A DNA stretch of 64,000 nucleotides from Nonomuraea sp. SBT364 (lineage in GTDB: Bacteria > Actinomycetota > Actinomycetes > Streptosporangiales > Streptosporangiaceae), in NCBI RefSeq assembly GCF_001083785.1, contig NZ_LAVL01000027.1, forward strand, positions 1 through 64,000, read 5' to 3'. The notes beneath the pieces were generated by a model. It worked only from the letters and a program-made list of their open reading frames with translations. It did not search any database and was not told the DNA's origin. How positions within the stretch are numbered: the stretch's first letter is position 1; every line of letters starts with the position of its first letter. Shown here one piece after another: positions 51,111-59,800 of this stretch. Made by a program: the position numbers and the translations under genes.

Positions 51111-52394
51111 CTACTTGGCCTCGTCGTCCAGGAATGTCTGGAACGCGGCGTTGGCCGCGTCGGCCGAGGCCGCTACGTCCTGTCCGGTGATCGCGTCGAC
51201 GATCGGCTGGCCGACGATCTCGCGAGCCTCGGCGACCTGCACGACCAGCGGCCGGTCATGCCCCACCCCGGACTCGGTGCTGGCCGCGATGGCCTCCGAC
51301 AGGTCCTCCGGGAAGGCCGAGGTGCCCTCCGGGTCGGTCCAGACGGACGTGCGCGCGCCGGGCACGCCGGACTTCTGCTGGGCCAGCGTCTGCTCCTTGC
51401 TGGTGGCCCACTCGATGAACTTCCAGGCGTTGGCCTTGTTCTCCGAGTTGTCGTTGATGCCCAGCGCCCAGGACGGGATGTTGTACGGCTTCGAACCCGC
51501 CGGACCAGCTGGGAACGGGGCAAAGCCGACCTGGTCCGAAACCTTGGACTTGGCCGGGTCGGTGGCGTTCTTGTAGAGCGAGTTGGCCTCGGTGTAGAAG
51601 GCGGCCTTGCCCTGGGTGAAGATGGCCATCGCCTCGGGCCAGCTCATGTCGGTGCTGACGTTCGCCGGGCCGGACTCCCTGATCAGCTCGCCGTAGTAGG
51701 CGTACGCCTGCTTGGCCGCGTCACTGTTGACGGTGGCCTTGCCGCTGCCGTCGAAGAAGTCGCCGCCGAAGCTGTAGAGGAAGCTGGAGAACTGGGTGAC
51801 CGCCGGCGACTTGCCGGTACGGGCGACGAAGCCGGCGACGCCGGGCTCGGCCGCCTTGATCTTGGCGGCGGCGGACTTGAGCTCGTCGAGGGTCTTCGGC
51901 GGGGCGCTCAGGCCGGCCTTCTCCAGCAGGTCCTTGCGATAGTAGAGGACCTCCTGCTCAGTGATGATCGGGACACCGACCGGCTTGCCGTCGTATGTGG
52001 TGGTCTGCACCGGGCCGGCCTGGTAGTCGCTGAAGTCCCAGCCAGGGTTGGCCTTCACCTGTTCCGCCAGGTCGGCCAGGTACTTGTTCTTGGCGAAGAG
52101 CTTGCCCTCCTGCAGAGGGCGGTACATCATCACGTCGATCTCGGCCGAGCCCGCGTTCAGTTTGACGTTGTACTGATCGGAGAGCTGGTCCTCACCGAGT
52201 TGGGTGATGTCGACCTTGAGCCCGGTCTGCTTCTCGAACTCGGGCAGGGCTTTCTTGACGTTCTCCGTCCACACGTGGTTGGCCAGGGTGACCCGGATCG
52301 TGTCGGACGCGCCGCTGTCGCCACCGCCACAGGCGGTCAGGCTCATGGCGACAACCATGGCCAGAGACGTACTGAGTGTTGCTCGACGTCGCAC
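51111..52394 (-). CDS. Extracellular sugar-binding lipoprotein of ABC importer
   Basis: A 427-residue family 1 solute-binding protein. GTG 52394 has an AAGGAGAG ribosome-binding site. The type II signal peptide ends in the lipobox SLTACGGG. Sugar-binding-fold motifs include DVMMYRPLQEGKLFAKNKYLAD (key part DVMMYRPLQEG) and AIFTQGKAAFYTEANSLY. First gene of the seven-gene operon; specificity is inferred only from the catabolic genes downstream. Confidence 0.93.
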   Translation of the reverse strand: MRRRATLSTSLAMVVAMSLTACGGGDSGASDTIRVTLANHVWTENVKKALPEFEKQTGLKVDITQLGEDQLSDQYNVKLNAGSAEIDVMMYRPLQEGKLFAKNKYLADLAEQVKANPGWDFSDYQAGPVQTTTYDGKPVGVPIITEQEVLYYRKDLLEKAGLSAPPKTLDELKSAAAKIKAAEPGVAGFVARTGKSPAVTQFSSFLYSFGGDFFDGSGKATVNSDAAKQAYAYYGELIRESGPANVSTDMSWPEAMAIFTQGKAAFYTEANSLYKNATDPAKSKVSDQVGFAPFPAGPAGSKPYNIPSWALGINDNSENKANAWKFIEWATSKEQTLAQQKSGVPGARTSVWTDPEGTSAFPEDLSEAIAASTESGVGHDRPLVVQVAEAREIVGQPIVDAITGQDVAASADAANAAFQTFLDDEAK

Positions 52395-52447
52395 GTCGTC
52401 TCTCCTTCTGTCATGGCCGCCGCCCTCTGAAGAGCGCCACGCTCTCG

Positions 52448-52474
52448 TAACATCCGCTTAGTGCAGCGATGTTA
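52448..52474. promoter_or_regulatory. Inverted repeat between divergent promoters, candidate FadR-type operator
   Basis: TAACATC (52448-52454) and GATGTTA (52468-52474) are perfect 7-bp arms separated by 13 bp, between the sugar-acid operon and the FadR-type gene. An A/T-rich stretch with AATAA/TTATT follows. Binding by the neighbouring regulator is inferred. Confidence 0.4.
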
Positions 52475-52515
52475 GGCCAATAAAACCGACTTATTCAAGA
52501 CATGGCATGAACTGA

Positions 52516-52521
52516 TATGGT
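52516..52521 (+). promoter_or_regulatory. -10 element of probable leaderless promoter
   Basis: TATGGT ends seven bases before GTG 52529, giving a leaderless geometry for the FadR-type regulator; the ATG at 52517 overlaps the box and is unlikely to be the start. Confidence 0.45.
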
Positions 52522-52528
52522 TTGTGCC

Positions 52529-53290
52529 GTGATTCAGTCCTCCCCGAGAGGCGCACCCTCCCGGAACGCCCCCGCCGAGGCTGGGCTGCACGCGCGCATC
52601 CTCGACCACCTGGGCACCGCCATCTGCAGCGGCGACGTGGCCGCCGGTTCGGTGCTGAGCATCGACGACCTGGTGGACCGCTATCAGGTCTCCCGGTCGG
52701 TGATCCGCGAGGTGCTGCGGGTGCTCGCGTCCATGGGGCTCATCGAGACCCGGCGCCGGGTCGGGATCCTCATCCAGCCGGCCGAGGTGTGGAGCGTCTT
52801 CGATCCCCAGGTGATCCGCTGGCGGCTCGCCTCCGCGGGGCGGATGGCGCAGATGCGCTCGATCACCGAGCTGCGCACCGCGATCGAGCCGCACGCCGCC
52901 TGGCTGGCCGCCGAACGGGTCGGCGACGACGAGGCGAGCGAGCTGGTCGGGCTCGCGGCCAAGATGTGGGCCGCCGGAAAAGCCGGCGACGAGGCGCGCT
53001 TCCTCAGCCTGGACATCGACTTCCACCGGCGGGTACTGGCCGCATCCGGTAACGAGATGTTCGCGAAACTACAACAGATCGTCGCCGAGGTGCTCGCCGG
53101 CCGGCACCACTATCACCTGATGCCGCACTACCCCGACGAGCAGGCGTTGCAGCTGCACACCGACGTGGCGCAGGCGATCCAGCGCCGCGACGGCGAGCGG
53201 GCCAGGCACGCCATGGTGAGAATCATGGAACAGGGGTTCGCCGAGATGAAGTCGATGTGGGAGCAGACCGCCGAGCCAGGCAACGCCTGA
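52529..53290 (+). CDS. FadR-family (GntR) transcriptional regulator
   Basis: A 253-residue regulator from GTG 52529 (VIQSSPRGAPSRN). The N-terminal winged helix-turn-helix includes YQVSRSVIREVLRVLASMGLIETRRRVGIL (key part VSRSVIREVL). The FCD domain has the metal-type triad context SITELRTAIEPHAAWLAAER, LSLDIDFHRRVLAASGN and LQLHTDVAQAI. Likely senses a keto-deoxy or sugar-acid ligand and represses the divergent operon. Confidence 0.92.
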   Translation: MIQSSPRGAPSRNAPAEAGLHARILDHLGTAICSGDVAAGSVLSIDDLVDRYQVSRSVIREVLRVLASMGLIETRRRVGILIQPAEVWSVFDPQVIRWRLASAGRMAQMRSITELRTAIEPHAAWLAAERVGDDEASELVGLAAKMWAAGKAGDEARFLSLDIDFHRRVLAASGNEMFAKLQQIVAEVLAGRHHYHLMPHYPDEQALQLHTDVAQAIQRRDGERARHAMVRIMEQGFAEMKSMWEQTAEPGNA

Positions 53291-53548
53291 CCGCTTCCCC
53301 TCGGCCTCACATCGGGCGTCAGTGAATCAGGTCGGCACCGGTTCCGCTCTCAACATGGCCAAGCCCGCCTCACAGCAGGACTGAGAAGCTGCGTCGCCTC
53401 AAGGGTGATTTCACGGACGAGAACTGGCCCCGCTCCTTTCAGCGCCCACCCTTCTCTGCCTTCGACGTGTGATCCAGAAGCGGACGGTCGTCGGGGTCTT
53501 GTGCAGGATGGTGTGTCGCTCCTGGTGCCGGTACGGCGGGCCTGACCT

Positions 53549-54016
53549 TCACGGTGCCAGCGTTTTGGCGTAGCAGCGGCTGAGCGGGTTGTCCTGGTAG
53601 GGCGGGTAGGCGGGGATGGGCAGGTAGCCGGTGCGGGTGTACAGGGTGATGGCTTCGGGTTGGTGGATGCCGGTCTCCAGGCGGATCTGGGGGTGGCCAA
53701 GGGCGGCGGCGAGGTCTTCGGCTTCGGCCAGCAGCCGGCGGGCGATGCCGCGGCCGCGCGCCTGCGGGGTCACGTACATGCGCTTGAGTTCGGCGCCGCC
53801 AGGGGCCGGCTGGATGGCACAGCAGCCGACCGGGCGGCCGTCGAGCTCGGCGAGCAGGAAGCGGACGTCCGCATCGAGCCGGGCGGCGGCGTCATCAGGG
53901 CTGTAGGGGTCGTCGGGGTAGCGGACGGCGAGGTCGGTATCGAGGTCGCGGACCAGCCGCCGGATTCTGGAATCGCCGCCGGCGGCGGCAGTGATGGCGA
54001 GATCGGCGGTGGTCAC
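53549..54016 (-). CDS. GNAT-family N-acetyltransferase
   Basis: A 155-residue acetyltransferase from GTG 54016 (VTTADLAITAAAGGDSRIRR), GTGA-coupled to the TetR gene. GNAT motif A reads LKRMYVTPQARGRGIARRLL with the acetyl-CoA-binding Q-x-R-G-x-G/A pattern, and motif B contains ALYTRTGYLPIPAY (key Y-T-R-T-G-Y). Substrate unknown; co-transcription with TetR suggests self-protection or metabolite modification. Confidence 0.9.
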   Translation of the reverse strand: MTTADLAITAAAGGDSRIRRLVRDLDTDLAVRYPDDPYSPDDAAARLDADVRFLLAELDGRPVGCCAIQPAPGGAELKRMYVTPQARGRGIARRLLAEAEDLAAALGHPQIRLETGIHQPEAITLYTRTGYLPIPAYPPYQDNPLSRCYAKTLAP

Positions 54017-54618
54017 GAGGTTGCGTTCCCTTTCGCGGTGGCGAGGATCAGGTTGAGGTGGGTCGTCAGGACGTGACGCTGGAGGTCGGGTGGGTAGGCG
54101 CGAGGGTCGGTGACGGCGTTGAGAGCCAGGCCGTCCAGGCAGGCGGCCAGGCCGGCGACCCGCTCGTGCAGGTCGGGCGGCTCCGGGTGGGGAAGAGCGT
54201 CGCGGACGAGTCCGGTGAGGCGGCGTAGCCAGGAGGCGTGCGCCGTCGCGTGCTGCTGGAGCAGTTCGGGGTCGGTGCGGGCGGAGAGCTGGAAGTGTGC
54301 CCACACGAGGGTCTCCAGGCGGCGTTCGTCGTCGAGAGGCAGGGCCTGCTCGCATGCCGAGCGCAGCCTGTCGCGGGTGCCGCCCTCGGCGAGGAGCGTT
54401 TCGACTCGGCCGGCCATGCGGTGGTGCATGAGGGATCTGGCATGTGCCAGGAGGGCCCTCTTGTCCCGGAAGTAGTGGGTCAGCATGCCGGTGGTGCAGC
54501 CTGCGGCGGTGGCGACCGCCCGCAGGGTCAGCCCGTCCATGCCGTGCTCGGCGACGACCCGCCACACGGCCTCGGACATCGCCTGGCGACGCTCGGCCTG
54601 GTCGACTTGTTTCGGCAT
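54013..54618 (-). CDS. TetR-family transcriptional regulator
   Basis: A 201-residue regulator starting MPKQVDQAERRQAMSEAVWR at ATG 54618, preceded by GGAGG. The helix-turn-helix includes DGLTLRAVATAAGCTTGMLTHYFRDKRALL (key part VATAAGCTTGMLTHYF). The C-terminal all-helical domain is the BetI-like type. It probably controls its own operon, GNAT included, via the palindrome at 54650. Confidence 0.92.
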   Translation of the reverse strand: MPKQVDQAERRQAMSEAVWRVVAEHGMDGLTLRAVATAAGCTTGMLTHYFRDKRALLAHARSLMHHRMAGRVETLLAEGGTRDRLRSACEQALPLDDERRLETLVWAHFQLSARTDPELLQQHATAHASWLRRLTGLVRDALPHPEPPDLHERVAGLAACLDGLALNAVTDPRAYPPDLQRHVLTTHLNLILATAKGNATS

Positions 54619-54649
54619 CGCATCCTCCACCAGGCGTGGCCGATGTTGC

Positions 54650-54668
54650 GTAACGTTTGTTATGTTAC
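54650..54668. promoter_or_regulatory. Candidate TetR operator
   Basis: GTAAC-N9-GTTAC is an inverted repeat 32 bp upstream of the TetR start codon. Size and position suit autoregulation by the adjacent TetR protein; binding is inferred. Confidence 0.5.
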
Positions 54669-54880
54669 CGGACGGCTCGGCCCGCAGCGCGATCTTCAAG
54701 TTCATCGCCGCCCCCTGGGCGGGGCTGTCGAAGGGCTTGAGCGTAACCAGCAGGCTGTACGCCACCTACTACCGCCCTCAAGCCACGGCGTCGGCGCTCA
54801 AGCCCGGCGGCCACCGGCGCGACCCGACCTCGCCCGAGGCCCTCCGAGAACGCAGAAACCCCAGCTCAGCAATGTGAGCT

Positions 54881-56093
54881 TGTGGGGCTCAAGAATAGGA
54901 TTCGATTTCTGACCTGCGGATTCTTGATAGCGTCAGCTGGCGATCCGGTACTCGTTGACGAGACCGCCGAGTATGGGCCTGCGGTGGACCCGATGGCTTG
55001 CCAGATCGACTGGCGATGGCGGTCCGGTTTCAGCTTGGGATGGGCTCAACTGTCGGAGGCCGCGGTGAGGCCGGGCCCCGTTGTAGTGCTCCAGGTATCG
55101 GGTGAGGGTTCGGCGCAGGTGTCGCTCATCGAGGATAGGCATTCGGTCGAGGAGTTCGCGGCGTGGGGTGCCGATCATTCGCTCGCAGTGTGCGTGCGTT
55201 GGCTTTCGGGGCTTGTGGCGGACTCTTGAGGCCGCGCAGGCCCGCGTCGGTGAATACCGTGTCGAAGGCTTCGGCGAACTGGCCGGCACGGTCGCGGATC
55301 AAGAACTTGATGTTCGTCGTGTCGGTGTCCATGAGGAAGTTGCGGGCAGTCTGGGCGGTCCATTCGCCCGTGGGGTTGGCCGTTACACCAAGCAGGTGGG
55401 TACAACGGCTGCGGTGTTCCAGCAGGACCAGGGCGTAGATGCGTTTGCGGCGATGATGTGTTCGGCCTGTGCTGTCAGGAATTGCTTCCACGTTGGTCCG
55501 CTGCGGTGCGGGGCGGGGTCGATCCCGGCCTGGTTAAGGATGTTCCATACGGTCGAAACCGGCGATCTTGTGTCCGAGGCGGGTCAGTTCGCCGTGGATC
55601 CGCCTGTGACCCCGGGTGGGATTGTCGGCGGCCGTGCGCAGCACCAGAGCCTTGACCGCAGCAGCGGTGGGCGGTCTCCCGGGACGACGCCGCCGGCTGT
55701 GGTCCCAAGTGCTCGCCACGAGCTTGCGATGCCAGGCCAGCAAGGTAGCTGGGGAGATCGGGAAGATCTTCGCCCAGCGACGCCGGGGTATCAAGGACGA
55801 GAGCGCCGCCAACCACAGGCGATCGGCGGGCTCATAGCGCACCCGTCGGACCTGACGGGGCAGAACCGTGTTCTCGTGCCTGAGTACCAGCAGTTCCGCC
55901 TCCTTGGAGACGTCACTGCGAAACAGCAGCGCGGGCAGAGACAGCAGACGTCGAGTGACGGCGTACACCGTGGACAAGAGCACAAACGATGATCCCGGGC
56001 ACCCCGCACCAGGCGCCCACGCCCCAGGAACGCCCAGCCCGACCAGGCGATGAACCCCGGTGTTGACGACGAATCGTGTTCTTGAGCCCCACA
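54881..56093. mobile_element. IS481-like insertion sequence with decayed transposase
   Basis: Terminal inverted repeats at 54881-54904 and 56070-56093 share TGTGGGGCTCAAGAA and then GATTCG, 22 of 24 positions matching, with TGT...ACA ends like IS481. The total length is 1213 bp and the transposase on the minus strand fills the element. The flanks (…GAGCT / GGCTT…) show no exact target duplication. It is inserted in an IS5-type transposase relic whose N-terminus lies just to the right. Confidence 0.75.
54933..55983 (-). pseudogene. Transposase with DDE integrase core, frameshifted
   Basis: The N-terminal part (from ATG 55983) contains KEAELLVLRHENTVLPRQVR, WLAALSSLIPRRRWAKI and a helix-turn-helix with GHRRIHGELTRLGHKIAG, ending at a stop near 55534. 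The middle (KRIYALVLLEHRSRCTHLLG; NIKFLIRDRAGQF) is in another frame. The last part (AHCERMIGTPRRELLDRM; HYNGARPHRGLRQLSP) is in a third frame, ending at 54933. At least two frameshifts break it, so the element should be unable to move by itself. Confidence 0.78.
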
Positions 56094-56097
56094 GGCT

Positions 56098-56180
56098 TGT
56101 CGCCAGGCGGTGAGCTTGGGTTCGATCAGTGCCCCGCAGGCGTCGGAGATGTCAGAAGGGTAGTTGCGTCGGGGGTTCAT
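56098..56180 (-). pseudogene. IS5-type transposase N-terminal remnant
   Basis: From ATG 56180 the minus strand reads MNPRRNYPSDISDACGALIE, the usual beginning of IS5-family (DUF4096) transposases (Y-P-S-D-L-T-D-A-x-W-x-L-I-E). It runs into the IS481-like right end after some 28 residues. The rest of the IS5 gene is not found on the other side of the insertion. Confidence 0.6.
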
Positions 56181-56497
56181 ATTCGATCGGTACGTCGAAC
56201 CGGCCGTGAGATTCTGCAATCTCCGAACATGGCGTGTTCCAGGACATGCCTACGCCAGACGGAATGGGGTCTGTCCATCTCGCGAAACGGACAGAGGCAC
56301 GCCCCGTCGGGAGCTCACAACCAGGCTGTTCGATGCCAATGCCGCAAACAATTCACACTACATAACAGATGCATCCTCGCAAACCATCCCAAATGGCCAC
56401 TTGGACAAGTCCGATCTTTCCTACATCAAGGCGCTTTCTGGGGTGAATGATCAGATTGGTCAGATTCACCGAGAAGGCCATAGGTCAAGATCACGTC
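56181..56497. other. Low-G+C stretch between IS and immunity gene, no assigned gene
   Basis: About 317 bp of markedly lower G+C. A plus-strand frame (from 56164, running into the immunity gene antisense to 56586) looks protein-like in its middle (LDKSDLSYIKALSGVNDQIG) but has no ribosome-binding site and no recognised family. It could be the remnant of an older toxin or immunity cassette. Confidence 0.35.
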
Positions 56498-56821
56498 CTA
56501 TTGCCTGGATTCACGTTTTAGGAATTGCTGAAGAAGATCCAAAAGCAGCGATTTTGCAGACATGTCTACAGTTTTTGTGTGATTGAAAGGCGTGGCAGCC
56601 TGATCGCGAAGAGCCTTACCTCGAATGACGGACGACCAGTGCAAGCTGGATTCCGGCTCCTTTATGAAATCTCGAAGCCAGGGGTCAAATCCGCAAAAAA
56701 GCTCGCCATCCACCGCGGCGTCGAAGCCCATAAGAAATGCTACGAGAGTTTCATAGGCATCATCCAGCAAAAACATGCGAGGACGATCGCGAAGATGTTG
56801 AATGAGTTCAGTATTCTTCAC
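56498..56821 (-). CDS. Putative immunity protein for the RHS toxin
   Basis: A 107-residue soluble protein from GTG 56821 (VKNTELIQHLRDRPRMFLLD), two bases after the stop of the RHS gene. The R-P-R-M-F-L start followed by ETLVAFLMGFDAAVDGELF and GFDPWLRDFI is like small cytoplasmic immunity proteins of polymorphic toxins (R-P-x-M-Y-x-G...F-L-x-G-Y/F). Position just after the toxin tip, small size and low G+C support the role. Cognate pairing is inference. Confidence 0.72.
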   Translation of the reverse strand: MKNTELIQHLRDRPRMFLLDDAYETLVAFLMGFDAAVDGELFCGFDPWLRDFIKEPESSLHWSSVIRGKALRDQAATPFNHTKTVDMSAKSLLLDLLQQFLKRESRQ

Positions 56822-56823
56822 GT

Positions 56824-59800
56824 TTAAAATCCAAAATCGATATCCTCTGCATATTCGAATTGCGCCTTATACGTCTCGATGTCGAGACCTTCAGGAGTGG
56901 TTGTCCCATCGTACACTTTCCCATCTTTCACCACCACCCAATGGTGATACCAATTCTCCCCAGGATTATTCGTAGAAGGACCAAGCACCGGATACTTTGT
57001 AGTGATCTGCTTGATCTCCCCGCCGATCATGCCATGAATTTTTTCAGCACATTCTCTACAGTTTCCGTTTTGCTGTTTTGGCCACGCCTTCGCAAGCCCC
57101 TCCGAGAGCGTCTTCTTCCCCAGGATAGGCCCCCATGGCGGCACCACTATGTTGCACTTCAGGTTGGGGAAGTCCGGGTTCGCGGGACACAACTCTCCAT
57201 TGCCGTACGCGTAGCCGTCCTTCCATGCCTGCGTGTCAGTGTCCCCCATGGGAGGAAGCCCGCCACAGGTAGGATCGTCATCGATACCGAATATATAGAA
57301 CCAATCGCAGTTGCTCTGAAAATTGGCTTCTGCAGTCGGGGCCCAGAATCCTGAAAGCCAATCCCAGAAGCCTCCCGAGTTCTCTTCGATAGGAGCAGAG
57401 CCATCAGGGATAGCAGGCATGTCAATGGGAGTTATAACGGGATCAGCATCAGGTTTTGGCGAGCTTGGACAAGTCCAGCTGCCACACTCGGAATCATATG
57501 CTGGTCCCGTGCCTGGAGGCTGGCGATCACCGACGTAGCCTCCGATCACGTTTTTGTGGCCGGACCAGCTCACCCCACATGGCCCATTAGTACACTTGTA
57601 ATCAATGATGTCTTGTTTGCTAGGCGGGTTCCGGTCTTCGGTAACATTGTTGGGGTCGTTTCTGATCTGCTTGGAAGTTGGGCCAGGGTCCGGTTTTGGC
57701 TGTTTCTTGTTCTTGGGCTTCCCAGGACCAGGGTCCTGGCCCTGTTTGGGGTTCGAAGGTCCAGGGTTGTAGGTCTTGTTGTTGGCTGCTGGATTTGGCG
57801 CTGATTTCTGAATTTTTTCAGCACTGATGATGGTGCTCTTAGAGCCGGTGTCACTCTTGCCGCAGCTGGGGCTGGAGCTTGGAGAGGGTATCTTTGCCGA
57901 GGTTTGCTGGTAATACCACTCGTCGCTTCTGCGCGGGGGACACATCGCCCCTCCGTCTGGGAAGTGGCCGGTAGAGTCTCTATAGGCCAGCGGGCTGGCG
58001 TTGGCGTAGGTGTAGCGGTTGGCTTGGACGGAGGGGTTGGAGCTGAGGGTCCATGTGTCGCGGCTGGTGAAGGTGCCGGTGCCGGGCTGGTACCAGCGGG
58101 CGTGCATGTTGACCTTGCCGGTGTCCGGGTCGGTGTACTCGCCCTGGTAACCGAGGTTGGTCTTGACACCGGTCTGGTCGGTGATCGCGCCGAACGGATC
58201 GTAGGCAGTGGTGGTTGCGAGGGCGGTGCTGCTGTAGGTGGCCACCAGGTCGCCGTGCAGGTCAGTGAGTGTGGCGAGGGCGGGGTTGGCGCCTTCTTGC
58301 TGGCCAAGCAGTGCGCCGAAGGCGTCGCGGCCGTATCTTGCCTGGACGGTGCCGAGGGTATCGGTGATGACGGCCAGGGTGTTGCTGAGCCCGGAGTAGG
58401 CGAAGTTCTGCTTGTTGACTCCGCTGATGCGGGAGGCGAGGCGGTCAAGGGCGTCGTAGCTGTAGACGCTTTCGCCGTCGGCGATCAGCCGGTCGAAGGC
58501 GTCGAAGGTGAGCTGGGTGGTGGCGCCGTTTTTCGTCTCACTCGCCAGGGTGCCGCGGGGCGTGTACGTGTAGGTGCTGCCATCGCCGGACAGCAGCCGG
58601 TTGCGCTCGTCGTAGGTGAAAGTCTTGTCGCCGGCCTTCGTGCGGTTGCCTGAGGCGTCCCACTCGTACGCGGTGACTGCGCCGCCGGGGGCGGTCCAGG
58701 AGGTGAGGCGTCCGGCGTGGTCGTAGTCGTAGATATTGGTGCCGGCTCCGGCGGTGCCTTCGGTGGTTTTGCTGGTGAGGTTGTTGTCGTCGTCCCACCC
58801 GTAGGTGATCTTGGCTAGCTGGGGCCCGGTGCTGGACCCGCCCTTCTTCAAAGTGTGGGTGAGCGGCCGGTTGAGGCTGTCGTAGGTGAATGCCTGGCTG
58901 TCGGTCGTGGTGGTGCCCTGGGCGGCGGTCAGTGAGGTGAGGTTGCTGGCCTTGTCGTAGCCGTAGGTCAGCTTGCGGCCGGTGACCGGGTCGGTGGCGG
59001 TCTTCAGGCGGCTGGCGTTATCCCAGGTGAAGTCCGCGGTACCAGCGGCGTCGATGCGCTGAGTGGGATTGCCGAGTGCATCGTAGGCGTATGCGGTCTC
59101 CTGGGCGGTGCCCTTCAGGATACTCAAGGGCAGGCCGCGGTCGTTGTACTCCACAGCCAGCTCACCGATGGCCGTCGGACGGCCGGCTAGGTCGTAGCCA
59201 AAGGTCTTTTCCGCGCCAGCAGCTCCACCTCCGCCACCGGCCGCCTTGGTTACGCGGCCCAGTTGGTCGAACGTCCGGTCGATACGGACGCCGCCCGGTT
59301 CCAGGGTGGCGACCGCGTTGCCGGCCGCGTCGTACACCTGGGTCCAGGTGCGGTCGGCGGCATCGGGGTGGGCAGGGGTGGCGGACTCGATCACCGTCTC
59401 AGCCAAGCCGAGGCTGTTGTAGGTAGTCCACGTGGCGTTGCCGCGCCCGTCGGTCAACCGAGTACGGGCACCAGAGGCGTCGTAGCCGAAGCTCGTGGTG
59501 ATCGACTCGGTGCTGGACACCGGCTCGATCAACGACGTGACGCGGTTGAGGGCGTCGAACGTCTGCCGGGTGACACGCCCCTCGGGCGAGGTCGCAGCGA
59601 CCAGGTTCCCCGCCAGGTCATAGCTGGAACCGCTGGTCCGCACCACAGCACCCGCAGCGTCCAGGTCCTTGGCCCCGATCTGCCGGCCGGCTTGGTCGTA
59701 CTGTGCCACGGTAGAGTTGTCACGCGGATCCTTGAGCGTGAGCAGCCGACCGACCAGGTCGTACGTCATGGCCGTAGTGTCGTTCTCCGGGTCGGTCACC

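Noticed and set aside
50109..52430. Long plus-strand frame of over 700 codons
   Set aside because: Antisense to binding-protein and permease genes with intact motifs; no ribosome-binding site or recognisable family.
54662..54877. Short plus-strand frame starting at the TetR operator (PDGSARSAIFKFIAAPWAG)
   Set aside because: Overlaps the TetR operator, has no ribosome-binding site and no recognised family. It could be part of an older gene cut by the insertion, but this cannot be supported.
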